From Xanthomonas sp. DAR 80977 (GTDB taxonomy: Bacteria; Pseudomonadota; Gammaproteobacteria; Xanthomonadales; Xanthomonadaceae): DNA of 64,000 bases. The translations under genes and the position numbers were made by a program. The stretch spans positions 4,471,001 to 4,535,000 of the forward strand of contig NZ_CP162487.1 of NCBI RefSeq assembly GCF_041240605.1, in the 5' to 3' direction. Positions 35,320-43,259 of this stretch are shown here, in pieces. Position 1 is the stretch's first letter. Each line of letters opens with the position of its first letter. The notes under the pieces are model-generated. The model had not been told where the DNA came from, ran no database searches, and saw only the letters and a program-made list of their open reading frames with translations.

Positions 35320-36768
35320 ATGCCCGCCCCTACCAGTCCTCCGCCCCACCGTCCGGCAGTTTCGGGGCGCGCCCTGTGCGTGGATCTGGATGGCACCCTG
35401 CTGAACTCGGACATCCTCTACGAGTCGGTGCTGGCGCTGCTGGCGCGCAATCCGCTGTACCTGTTCCTGCTGCCGCTGTGGCTGCTGCGCGGCAAGGCGG
35501 CGCTGAAGCGCGAACTGGCCTCGCGCGTCTCCCTGCCGGCCGAGACCCTACCGTACAACGAGAAAGTCCTGGAACTGCTGCGCACCACGACGCAACGCCC
35601 GCGCGTGCTGTGCACCGCCTCCGATGCCCTGCTGGTGACGCCCATCGCCGAGTACCTGGGCCTGTTCGAGCAGGTGATCGCCAGCGACGGCAAACGCAAT
35701 CTCTCCGGGCGCAACAAGGCCGATGTCCTGGTCGACGCGTTCGGCGCCGGCAATTTCGACTATGCCGGCAACGGCAGCGTGGACCTGCATGTGTGGGAGA
35801 AGGCCGGCGGCGCCTGGGTGGTCAACAATGGCACCGCGCTCAGCAAGGCCGCCGCACAGCGCACCACGGTGCATGCGCACTGGCCCGCGCCGCCGCGTGC
35901 CCGCGCCTGGCTCAAGGCGCTGCGCCTGCACCAGTGGCTGAAGAATCTGCTGGTGTTCGTCCCCTTGCTGACCGCGCACCGCTTCCTGGATCCGGAATCG
36001 GTGCTGCAGGCGGCGATCGCGCTGGTCGCGTTCGGGTTGTGCGCGTCCGGCGTGTATGTGCTGAACGATTTACTCGATCTCACCCCGGACCGGCAGCACC
36101 CGCGCAAGCGCAAGCGTCCGTTCGCCGCAGGCCGGCTTCCCCTGCTGCACGGCCTGTTCGCCGCCCCGGCGCTGACCGTGGCCGGACTCGCGCTGTCGCT
36201 GGCCTGCAACCTGGAATTCACCCTGGTGCTGCTGGCCTATTACGTGATGACGCTGGCGTACTCGCTGCGGCTCAAGCGGATCGTGATGATCGACGTGGTG
36301 CTGCTGGCCGCGCTGTACACGGTGCGCATCATCGGCGGCGCGATGGCGATCGACATCGAGCTGTCGTTCTGGCTGCTGGCGTTCTCGATGTTCATTTTCC
36401 TGTCGCTGGCCCTGCTCAAGCGCTACACCGAGCTGCACGCGATGCTCAGCAGCGGCAAGACCAAGGCCAGCGGGCGCGCCTATTCGGTGGAGGACCTGTC
36501 GCTGCTGCAATCGATGGGCGCCGCCGCCGGCTACATCGCGGTGATGGTGATGGCGCTGTACATCAACAGCCCCGAGAGCGTGGAGCTGTACCGCCATCCG
36601 AAAGTGCTGTGGCTGGTCTGCCCGGTGCTGCTGTACTGGGTGAGCCGGGTGTGGGTGATCGCGCACCGCGGCGACATGCACGACGACCCGATCGTGTTCG
36701 CCGCCACCGACCGGGTCAGCCAGGTGGTGGTGGTGCTGTGCGGACTGTTCGCCCTGAGCGCCATCTGA
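35320..36768 (+). CDS. HAD-UbiA fusion: polyprenyl-phosphate phosphoribosyltransferase with phosphatase-like domain
   Basis: A 482-residue two-domain protein. Residues 17-180 are a HAD-type domain (VDLDGTLL with D22 and D24; TASD as motif II). Residues 195-482 are a UbiA membrane transferase with the metal motif ND-x2-D-x3-D-x2-HP at 249-261, then RKRKRPFAAG. This closely follows the decaprenyl-phosphate phosphoribosyltransferase of mycobacteria (Rv3806c), which joins PRPP to a polyprenyl phosphate. The HAD part could remove the ribose 5-phosphate. The stop overlaps the next start (TGATG), and the next two genes encode DprE1- and DprE2-like enzymes. Biochemistry is inferred. Confidence 0.82.
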   Translation: MPAPTSPPPHRPAVSGRALCVDLDGTLLNSDILYESVLALLARNPLYLFLLPLWLLRGKAALKRELASRVSLPAETLPYNEKVLELLRTTTQRPRVLCTASDALLVTPIAEYLGLFEQVIASDGKRNLSGRNKADVLVDAFGAGNFDYAGNGSVDLHVWEKAGGAWVVNNGTALSKAAAQRTTVHAHWPAPPRARAWLKALRLHQWLKNLLVFVPLLTAHRFLDPESVLQAAIALVAFGLCASGVYVLNDLLDLTPDRQHPRKRKRPFAAGRLPLLHGLFAAPALTVAGLALSLACNLEFTLVLLAYYVMTLAYSLRLKRIVMIDVVLLAALYTVRIIGGAMAIDIELSFWLLAFSMFIFLSLALLKRYTELHAMLSSGKTKASGRAYSVEDLSLLQSMGAAAGYIAVMVMALYINSPESVELYRHPKVLWLVCPVLLYWVSRVWVIAHRGDMHDDPIVFAATDRVSQVVVVLCGLFALSAI

Positions 36769-38075
36769 TGGCGGCCGCGGGGCAATCCTGGGGACGCTAT
36801 CCGAAGGCGAGGCAGGTGTTGCTGCCGGTCACCGACCGCGCGGCGGAGCTGCCTGCGTTCGACGGCCATGCGCTGCCGCGCGGCAATGGCCGCAGCTATG
36901 GCGACAGCTGCCTGAACCCGGACGGCACCTTGCTGGCGACGCGTGGCCTGGACCGGTTCATCGGATTCGATCCGGCGACCGGCCTGCTGCATTGCGAAGC
37001 CGGGGTCACCCTGGCCGAGATCATCGACCTGGCCTTGCCGCAGGGCTGGTTCCTGCCGGTCACCCCGGGCACGCGCTACGTGACGGTGGCCGGGGCCATC
37101 GCCAACGACGTGCACGGCAAGAACCACCACCGCACCGGCAGCTTCGGCCACCATGTGCGCGCCTTCGAGTTGCTGCGCAGCGACGGCACGCGCCGCGTGT
37201 GCACGCCCGGCCACGATGCCGAAGGCTGGTTCGCCGCCACCGTCGGCGGCCTCGGCTTGACCGGCCTGATCACCTGGGCGCAGATCCAGTTGCGCCGGGT
37301 CGCGAGCGCCGCCCTGGAAACGGAGAACATCCGCTTCGGCTCGCTCGACGAGTTCTTCGCCCTGTCCGCGGCCTCCGCCGACAGCCACGAATACAGCGTC
37401 GCCTGGATCGACTGCCTGGCCAGCGGCCGCGCGCGCGGCCGCGGCCACTTCACCCGCGCCGACCATTGCCCGGGCCTGCCGGAAGAGCGGCCCAAGCCCC
37501 CGGGCGCGGGCCTGCCCATGCCGCTGACGCCGCCGTTCTCCCTGGTCAACCAACTGTCGCTGCGGCCGTTCAACGCGCTGTATTTCTGGCGCCAGCCTGC
37601 GCCGCGCAAGCGCTTCGTCAGCCACCTGCTGCCGTTCTTCTATCCGCTGGACGGCATCCGCGACTGGAATCGGATGTACGGCCCGGCCGGTTTTCTGCAG
37701 TACCAGTGCGTGCTGCCGCCTGCCGCCTCGCGCGATGGGATCGACGCGTTGCTGGCGGAGATCGCGCGCAGCGGCAGCGGCTCGTTCCTGGCGGTGCTGA
37801 AGGAATTCGGCAACGCGCGCTCGCTCGGCATGCTGTCGTTTCCGCGCCCGGGCACCACCCTGGCGCTGGATTTCCCCAATAGCGGCCCGGAGGTGTTCCG
37901 GCTGCTCGAGCGGCTCGACCGCATCGTCGACGCGGCCGGCGGCGCTCTGTACCCTGCCAAGGATGCGCGCATGAGCGCGGCGTCGTTCCAGCGCGCCTAC
38001 GGCCGCTGGCGGGAATTCGCCGATTATCTCGACCCACGTTTTTCTTCCGGCTTCTGGCGCCGGGTCACGGAGTGA
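36768..38075 (+). CDS. DprE1-like polyprenylphospho-ribofuranose 2-oxidase
   Basis: FAD enzyme of 435 residues resembling mycobacterial DprE1, which oxidises C2 of polyprenyl-phosphoryl-ribofuranose. The FAD-binding part has GRSYGDSCLNPDGTLL and FLPVTPGTRYVTVAGAIAND, then HGKNHH (residues 116-121, containing the FAD-histidine of the family) and GSFGHHVR. The C-terminal substrate domain keeps YPLDGIRDWNRMYGPAGFLQ and the LYPAKDAR lysine. The cysteine attacked by benzothiazinones in M. tuberculosis (C387) aligns with alanine 366 here. Starts overlapping UbiA and ends two bases before the DprE2-like start. Confidence 0.88.
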   Translation: MAAAGQSWGRYPKARQVLLPVTDRAAELPAFDGHALPRGNGRSYGDSCLNPDGTLLATRGLDRFIGFDPATGLLHCEAGVTLAEIIDLALPQGWFLPVTPGTRYVTVAGAIANDVHGKNHHRTGSFGHHVRAFELLRSDGTRRVCTPGHDAEGWFAATVGGLGLTGLITWAQIQLRRVASAALETENIRFGSLDEFFALSAASADSHEYSVAWIDCLASGRARGRGHFTRADHCPGLPEERPKPPGAGLPMPLTPPFSLVNQLSLRPFNALYFWRQPAPRKRFVSHLLPFFYPLDGIRDWNRMYGPAGFLQYQCVLPPAASRDGIDALLAEIARSGSGSFLAVLKEFGNARSLGMLSFPRPGTTLALDFPNSGPEVFRLLERLDRIVDAAGGALYPAKDARMSAASFQRAYGRWREFADYLDPRFSSGFWRRVTE

Positions 38076-38077
38076 AC

Positions 38078-38806
38078 ATGCAACGCGTCCTCATCATCGG
38101 CGCCACCTCGGCCATCGCCGAAGCCACTGCCCGACGCTACGCCGCGCGCGGTGCGGCGATCCATCTGCTCGGCCGCCAGGCCGCGCGCCTGGACGCGATC
38201 GCGGCCGACCTGTCCGTGCGCGGCGCCAGGAGCAGCGTCGGCGTGCTCGACGTCAACGACGGCGCGCACCACGGCGCAGCGTTCGACGCGGCATGGGCGG
38301 CCCTGGGCGGCGTGGACGTGGTCCTGATCGCCCACGGCACCCTGCCGGACCAGGCCGCGTGCGACGCCTCGGTCGAGCTGTCGCTGCGCGAGTTCGCCAC
38401 CAACGGCACCTCCACGATCGCGCTGTGCGCGGCGCTGGCGCCGCGGCTGGCGGCCGGCGCGACGCTGGCGGTGATCTCCTCGGTCGCCGGCGACCGCGGC
38501 CGCGCCAGCAACTACCTGTACGGCAGCGCCAAGGCCGCGGTCAGCGCCTACCTCAGCGGCCTCGGCCAGCGCCTGCGCCCGGCCGGGATCAACGTGCTGA
38601 CGATCAAGCCGGGCTTCGTCGACACGCCGATGACCGCCGCCTTCAAGAAGGGTGCGTTGTGGGCCAAGCCCGACCAGATCGCCAAGGGCATCGTGCGCGC
38701 CGTCGATCGCCGCCGCGCCGTCGCCTACCTGCCGGGTTTCTGGTGGGCGATCATGTTCATCATCAAGTCCATCCCCGAATTCGTTTTCCGCAGGATCAAG
38801 CTCTGA
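38078..38806 (+). CDS. DprE2-like short-chain dehydrogenase
   Basis: Classical SDR of 242 residues expected to reduce the 2-keto intermediate made by the DprE1-like enzyme, giving polyprenyl-phosphoryl-arabinofuranose. NAD(P) motif GATSAIAEA, catalytic serines near residue 134, and Y148-G-S-A-K152. The C-terminus WAIMFIIKSIPEFVFRRIKL matches the hydrophobic end of mycobacterial DprE2 and may touch the membrane. ATG at 38078 has cggag five bases upstream. A GTG at 38072 overlapping the previous stop is an alternative start. Confidence 0.85.
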   Translation: MQRVLIIGATSAIAEATARRYAARGAAIHLLGRQAARLDAIAADLSVRGARSSVGVLDVNDGAHHGAAFDAAWAALGGVDVVLIAHGTLPDQAACDASVELSLREFATNGTSTIALCAALAPRLAAGATLAVISSVAGDRGRASNYLYGSAKAAVSAYLSGLGQRLRPAGINVLTIKPGFVDTPMTAAFKKGALWAKPDQIAKGIVRAVDRRRAVAYLPGFWWAIMFIIKSIPEFVFRRIKL

Positions 38807-38807
38807 C

Positions 38808-39752
38808 ATGACCGACAAACACGCCAAGATCGTCATCACCGGTGCCGCCGGGCTGGTCGGGCAGAACCTGATCGTCGAACTGGAGCAGCAGGGCTACACC
38901 CAGCTGGTGGCGATCGACAAGCATGCGCACAACCTGCAGATCCTGCGCGACCTGCATCCGGCCGTGCGCGTGGTGCAGGCGGACCTGGCCGAGCCCGGCG
39001 ACTGGGCGCGCGAGTTCGAGGGGGCGGCCTGCGTCGCCCAGCTGCACGCGCAGATCACCGGCAAGACCACCGAGCTGTTCACCCGCAACAACCTGGTGGC
39101 CACCTCGCACGTACTCGATGCCTGCCGCGCGGCCAACGTGCCGTACCTGGTCCACATCAGTTCCTCGGTGGTGAACTCGGTGGCGAAGGACGACTACACC
39201 AATACCAAACGCGCGCAGGAAGAGATGGTGGTCGCCAGCGGCCTGCGCCACTGCGTGCTGCGCCCGACCCTGATGTTCGGCTGGTTCGACCCCAAGCACC
39301 TGGGCTGGCTGTCGCGCTTCATGGCCAAGACCCCGGTGTTTCCGATTCCCGGCGACGGCAAGTTCATGCGCCAGCCACTGTACGAACGCGACTTCTGCCG
39401 CTGCATCGCCAAGTGCATCGAGCGCGAGCCCGATGGCGAGGTCTACGACATCGTCGGCGATACGCGCGTGGACTATGTCGACATCATCAGGACGATCAAG
39501 CGGGTCAAGAAGCTGCATACCCTGATCGTGCATATCCCGATCGGCTTCTTCGCCTTCCTGCTGCGCGTGTATTCGCTCTTCAGCTCCAAGCCGCCGTTCA
39601 CCGCCGACCAGCTCAAGGCGCTCAGCGCCGGCGACGACTTCAAGGGCATCGATACCGAAGCCGTGTTCGGCGTGCGGCAGACGCCGTTCGAGGACGCGAT
39701 CCGCGAAAGCTATACCGATCCGCGCTACAGCCGCATCGTGCTGCAGCGCTGA
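38808..39752 (+). CDS. NAD-dependent epimerase/dehydratase (extended SDR), function unassigned
   Basis: A 314-residue extended SDR with the Rossmann motif ITGAAGLVGQNLI, a short acidic strand after the second beta strand (VAIDK), HISSSVV and the catalytic YTNTK (YxxxK). The middle segment LRPTLMFGWFDPKHLGWLSR is typical of sugar-nucleotide epimerases. A hydrophobic stretch near the C-terminus (VHIPIGFFAFLLRVYSLF) suggests membrane contact, so its substrate could be lipid-linked. It starts 1 bp after the DprE2-like gene. It may modify the arabinose donor or make another sugar. Confidence 0.75.
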   Translation: MTDKHAKIVITGAAGLVGQNLIVELEQQGYTQLVAIDKHAHNLQILRDLHPAVRVVQADLAEPGDWAREFEGAACVAQLHAQITGKTTELFTRNNLVATSHVLDACRAANVPYLVHISSSVVNSVAKDDYTNTKRAQEEMVVASGLRHCVLRPTLMFGWFDPKHLGWLSRFMAKTPVFPIPGDGKFMRQPLYERDFCRCIAKCIEREPDGEVYDIVGDTRVDYVDIIRTIKRVKKLHTLIVHIPIGFFAFLLRVYSLFSSKPPFTADQLKALSAGDDFKGIDTEAVFGVRQTPFEDAIRESYTDPRYSRIVLQR

Positions 39753-39767
39753 AGAGGCCCGACGTCG

Positions 39768-41018
39768 ATGAACACGCGCAGCGACTACAGGATCGGCCTG
39801 GGCAGACACGATCTCGGCATATTTCTCCTTGCCTTGGTACTGGTGTGCCTGAAATCCAACGATGCGCTGTCGCATCCGCAGTTGTGGGCGGAAGACGCCG
39901 TCGTTTTCCTGAAGCAGCAGATCGAGCAACAGGGACTGCTGTTGTTCACCCCCTACGCGGGGTACCTGCATGCCGTGCCCAGACTGGTGGCATGGCTGGC
40001 GTCTTTTGCCAGCGCGCAGTTCACTCCGTTCATTTACAACGCCAGCGCGATCGCCCTCTCCGCAGTCTCGATCTTCATATGCGCCAGGAATCTACGCGCG
40101 CTGATTCCGCCGTATCTGGTGCTTGCTGCCTTCTTGCTCACCCCCACCAACGGGGAGGTGTTCGGCACGATCACCAATGTCCAGTGGTTCCTGCAATTCC
40201 CGCTGGTCACTTACTGCTTCATCGCCACGAAGGCCAGCAATCCGGTGGCCAGGCGCCTGCTCAATGGCGCACTCGTCGTCGCGGCGCTGACCGGGCCGTT
40301 TTCCATCATCTGCACGATGCTGATGGCGCTGGCGTTCGTCGGCTTCCTCGTCCTGCGCATCACCAGGCGCTCGAACCTTCTTTCCATCGCCACCGGATAT
40401 TTCGAACAGCGCGACCTCGTATGCTGGGCGCTGGTGGCCGCGTGCGCCCTGGTCCAGGTGTCGTTCCTGTTCGGCTCGACTCCCGGCCAGGACCAGGCCA
40501 CTTCCCTCGCACATCTGGTGGTCGGCTCCCTGGGGCAGGCCGCGCCGCTGCATATTTTCGGCTACAACCCGTTACGCCCCGTGTTTTGGCCACTCGCTTA
40601 TGCGGCAGCTGTCGCGTACCTGCTGTTCTTCAGCAGGCTTGCCCCCGCCATCCGGATTGGCATGGTTCTGGCGCTGGCGTTCGCGATCATCGAGGTGCTG
40701 GCGGCGGCGCACAAGATCACCGTGGAACCGCTACTGTCGCTGCTCAATGGCGACCGTTATTTCTTCGCCCTGAAGATCGTGTTCTGGTGGACCTGCTTCA
40801 TCGGCTTGAAGGATCTGCTCGGCAGCGAAGGGCAAGGCGCCAAATGCACATTGCTGTTCATGCTGTTCGTCGGCCTGTTGAATCGCGACCACATGCTGCG
40901 GCCGAGTTTTGTCGACCACGGCCCCGCTTCGGAACTGCGCAAACTCGACCAGCCGGGCTCTCACACCATCCAGCTCAATCCGCAGGGCTGGCAGGTGACC
41001 ATCACCAAGAAGGAATAA
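39768..41018 (+). CDS. Polytopic membrane protein, GT-C glycosyltransferase-like (first of two)
   Basis: A 416-residue integral membrane protein with about ten predicted helices and no close named family that I recognise. After the first helix it has HPQLWAEDAVVFLKQQ, an acidic pair in the first external loop as in GT-C glycosyltransferases, which use polyprenyl-phosphate sugars in the periplasm. The C-terminal 60 residues are soluble. Position directly after the Dpr-like genes makes it a candidate arabinofuranosyltransferase. GC content falls in this gene relative to the housekeeping DNA, consistent with transfer. Confidence 0.65.
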   Translation: MNTRSDYRIGLGRHDLGIFLLALVLVCLKSNDALSHPQLWAEDAVVFLKQQIEQQGLLLFTPYAGYLHAVPRLVAWLASFASAQFTPFIYNASAIALSAVSIFICARNLRALIPPYLVLAAFLLTPTNGEVFGTITNVQWFLQFPLVTYCFIATKASNPVARRLLNGALVVAALTGPFSIICTMLMALAFVGFLVLRITRRSNLLSIATGYFEQRDLVCWALVAACALVQVSFLFGSTPGQDQATSLAHLVVGSLGQAAPLHIFGYNPLRPVFWPLAYAAAVAYLLFFSRLAPAIRIGMVLALAFAIIEVLAAAHKITVEPLLSLLNGDRYFFALKIVFWWTCFIGLKDLLGSEGQGAKCTLLFMLFVGLLNRDHMLRPSFVDHGPASELRKLDQPGSHTIQLNPQGWQVTITKKE

Positions 41019-41556
41019 CGCCTGCGCCGTTGGAACGCTGAACCGTCCATACCCATCTTTTACGATGGGTAAGGCACGAAGATCGATGTCCGATGGGCGG
41101 GAACGCCCCCGACTTGCCCGGTACTTGCGGGGGGAGCTACTCCCTACACCGGGGCGGACGGCGACGCACAAGCTATTTTCATTGGCTGTATATTTCAATG
41201 ATGCATGAATGTCGGTTGCTCCGGTCTCGTCTGGTATCCAAAGCCGCCTTGGCCAAGATGACATCGCTCGCCTTCAAATCGATGTGGGTCGCCCTTTCCG
41301 GCTTGTTTCTACATTCTGCATTCCATCCAGGTGCCGTGGTATAGGACCGCTGGCTCCTGTTCGGACTGAGCGCCGCCGCATCGACAATCCGGGCTGCCTT
41401 CCACGCCTGGCGCGCCGCACAAGGCACCCCGACCTGCCGACCTGAACGATCCCGCCGCCCGCATCACCCACGGCGATGACACGCTAAACTTGCTCCCTGC
41501 CTGCCGCGCCACCCACCGATTGCCGGCGCCGGCGACCCTCTACTGAAGCCAATGAC
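41019..41556. other. 538-bp gene-free gap inside the glycan operon
   Basis: No convincing gene. It holds a perfect 8-bp hairpin (tacccatc / gatgggta, 41050-41071) without a T-tract, and an AT-richer patch around 41170-41210. Short frames on both strands lack recognisable domains. It could contain an internal promoter for the FAD oxidoreductase-gtrA-GT-C2 half, or be a scar of rearrangement. Confidence 0.5.
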
Positions 41557-42861
41557 ATGACCTCAAAGAAGCACTACGCGATCGTCGGCGCCGGCCCCAT
41601 GGGCCTGATGGCGGCCGTTCGGCTCCTCGACGCCGGCCACAGCGTGGATATCTACGAACGCGACGACCGCATCGGCGGCATGTCCGCCACCTTCGATTTC
41701 GATGGCCTGCCCATCGAGCGCTACTATCACTTCATCTGCAAGACCGACGATCCGCTGTTCGCCCTGCTGGCCCGTTACGGCCTGTCCGACAAGCTGCATT
41801 GGACGGATACCAAGATGGGCTATTTCTACAATGGAAAGCTCTACAAGTGGGGAACGCCGTTCGCGTTGCTGGGCTTCCCGCATCTTGGACCGATCAGCAA
41901 GTTCCGCTATGCCTTGCACGTCATGTATACCAAAGGCATCAAGGACTGGACGGCGCTGGACAAGGTCAATGCGACCACGTGGATCCGCAAGTGGATCGGC
42001 GACAAGGCGTACGACGTGATGTGGAAGGACGCATTCCGGCTGAAGTTCTTCGAGTACAAGGACAATCTTTCCGCCAGTTGGATCGGCACGCGCATCAAGC
42101 GCATCGCATTGTCGCGGCGCAGCCTCATGCATGAAAGCCTCGGCTACCTGGATGGCGGCTCGATCACCCTGCTGGACAAGATGGCGGCAGACATCACCGC
42201 GCGCGGCGGCCGCATCCTGCTGTCGCAGGGCATCGACGAAGTCGTCAGCGAAAACGGCAGCGTCAGCGGGGTCCGCGCCGGCGGCCAGTTCCTGCCCTAC
42301 GATGGCGTGGTATCGACCGCTCCCATCCAGTACGTGCCGGCGATGGTGCCGGGCCTGCCGAGCGATTTCAGCGCCCAGATCCGCGCCGTCGAGAACATCC
42401 CGGTCGCCTGCGTCATCCTGAAACTGAAGCAGCCGGTCAGCGAAAACTTCTGGATGAACATCAGCGACCCGGGCATCGCGATCCCTGGCGTGATCGAATA
42501 CAGCAACCTCAATCCCACCACGCCGCCGGGGCAGAAGATTCTGTACGCCCCGTTCTACATGCCCAAGACGCACCCGAAATGGAGCATGAGCAACGAAGCG
42601 CTGATCGAAGAGGTGCTCGGCTACCTGCCGAAGCTGAATCCGTCGTTCCAACGCGACTGGGTTCTGGCAAGCCACTGCCACCGCTATGAATTCGCGCAGA
42701 CCATCTGTCCGCCAGGCTTCCAGGAACGCCTCCCGGCGATGCGGACCCCGCTGAACGGGTTCTTCATGGCCGACACCGCCTATTACTATCCGGAGGACCG
42801 TTCGATCTCCGAGAGCCTGCAGGCGGCGGACCGCCTGGCAGACGTCGTGCTTCGCGCATGA
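41557..42861 (+). CDS. NAD(P)/FAD-dependent oxidoreductase (amine-oxidase / UDP-galactopyranose-mutase-like fold)
   Basis: A 434-residue flavoprotein. The dinucleotide motif IVGAGPMGLMAAVRLLDAGH is followed by E-RDDRIGGMSATFDFDG and RYYHFICKTDDPLFALL. The C-terminal FAD contact is GFFMADTAYYYPEDRSISES. The overall plan resembles protoporphyrinogen-oxidase and galactopyranose-mutase-type enzymes, and related genes occur near GtrA-like genes in glycan clusters. Possible jobs include acting on a polyprenyl or sugar intermediate. The substrate is unknown. Its stop overlaps the gtrA-like start (ATGA at 42858-42861). Confidence 0.75.
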   Translation: MTSKKHYAIVGAGPMGLMAAVRLLDAGHSVDIYERDDRIGGMSATFDFDGLPIERYYHFICKTDDPLFALLARYGLSDKLHWTDTKMGYFYNGKLYKWGTPFALLGFPHLGPISKFRYALHVMYTKGIKDWTALDKVNATTWIRKWIGDKAYDVMWKDAFRLKFFEYKDNLSASWIGTRIKRIALSRRSLMHESLGYLDGGSITLLDKMAADITARGGRILLSQGIDEVVSENGSVSGVRAGGQFLPYDGVVSTAPIQYVPAMVPGLPSDFSAQIRAVENIPVACVILKLKQPVSENFWMNISDPGIAIPGVIEYSNLNPTTPPGQKILYAPFYMPKTHPKWSMSNEALIEEVLGYLPKLNPSFQRDWVLASHCHRYEFAQTICPPGFQERLPAMRTPLNGFFMADTAYYYPEDRSISESLQAADRLADVVLRA

Positions 42862-43259
42862 CATCGCTCAAGTTCGTCAAGTTTCTGCTGGCAGGAGGAA
42901 CCGCTGCAGCCGCCAACTTCGGCTCCCGCATCCTGCTCGGTCATGTCATGCCGTACACGTGGTCGATCGTCGTGGCCTATCTCATCGGCATGCTCACGGC
43001 GTTCGTGCTCAACCGCATGTTCGTCTTCGAAGCTGCCAGCACCGGCCTGAAGCACCAGGCCATCTGGTTCACGCTGATCAACGTCGCCGCTGTGCTGCAG
43101 ACGCTGGCCTGCAGCCTGATCTTCGCCCGCTGGATCTTCCCTGCGATCGGCATGCGCTTCCATCCTGAAACGCTGGCGCATGCGATCGGGGTCGCGGTGC
43201 CGGTCTTCACCAGCTATTTCGGCCACAAGGCACTCACCTTCAAAGAGCGACCTGCATGA
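42858..43259 (+). CDS. GtrA-family flippase-like membrane protein
   Basis: A 133-residue protein with four hydrophobic helices and the GtrA signature: KFLLAGGTAAAANFGSRI in helix 1, VVAYLIGMLTAFVLNRMFVF in helix 2, and FTSYFGHKALTF near the end. GtrA proteins are thought to flip undecaprenyl-phosphate sugars to the periplasmic face for O-antigen or teichoic acid decoration. Both ends overlap neighbouring genes (ATGA each), tying it to the FAD enzyme and the following GT-C-like protein. Confidence 0.88.
   Translation: MTSLKFVKFLLAGGTAAAANFGSRILLGHVMPYTWSIVVAYLIGMLTAFVLNRMFVFEAASTGLKHQAIWFTLINVAAVLQTLACSLIFARWIFPAIGMRFHPETLAHAIGVAVPVFTSYFGHKALTFKERPA

Noticed and set aside
39768..41018. Naming this membrane protein an O-antigen polymerase (Wzy)
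   Set aside because: The locus exports O-antigen through Wzm/Wzt, which does not use Wzy, and the acidic pair after helix 1 fits GT-C transferases better. Without a structure prediction the call stays general.
41060..41470. Possible insertion-sequence or transposase remnant in the glycan operon gap
   Set aside because: Short frames on both strands show no transposase motif, no terminal inverted repeats and no target duplication that I can see.
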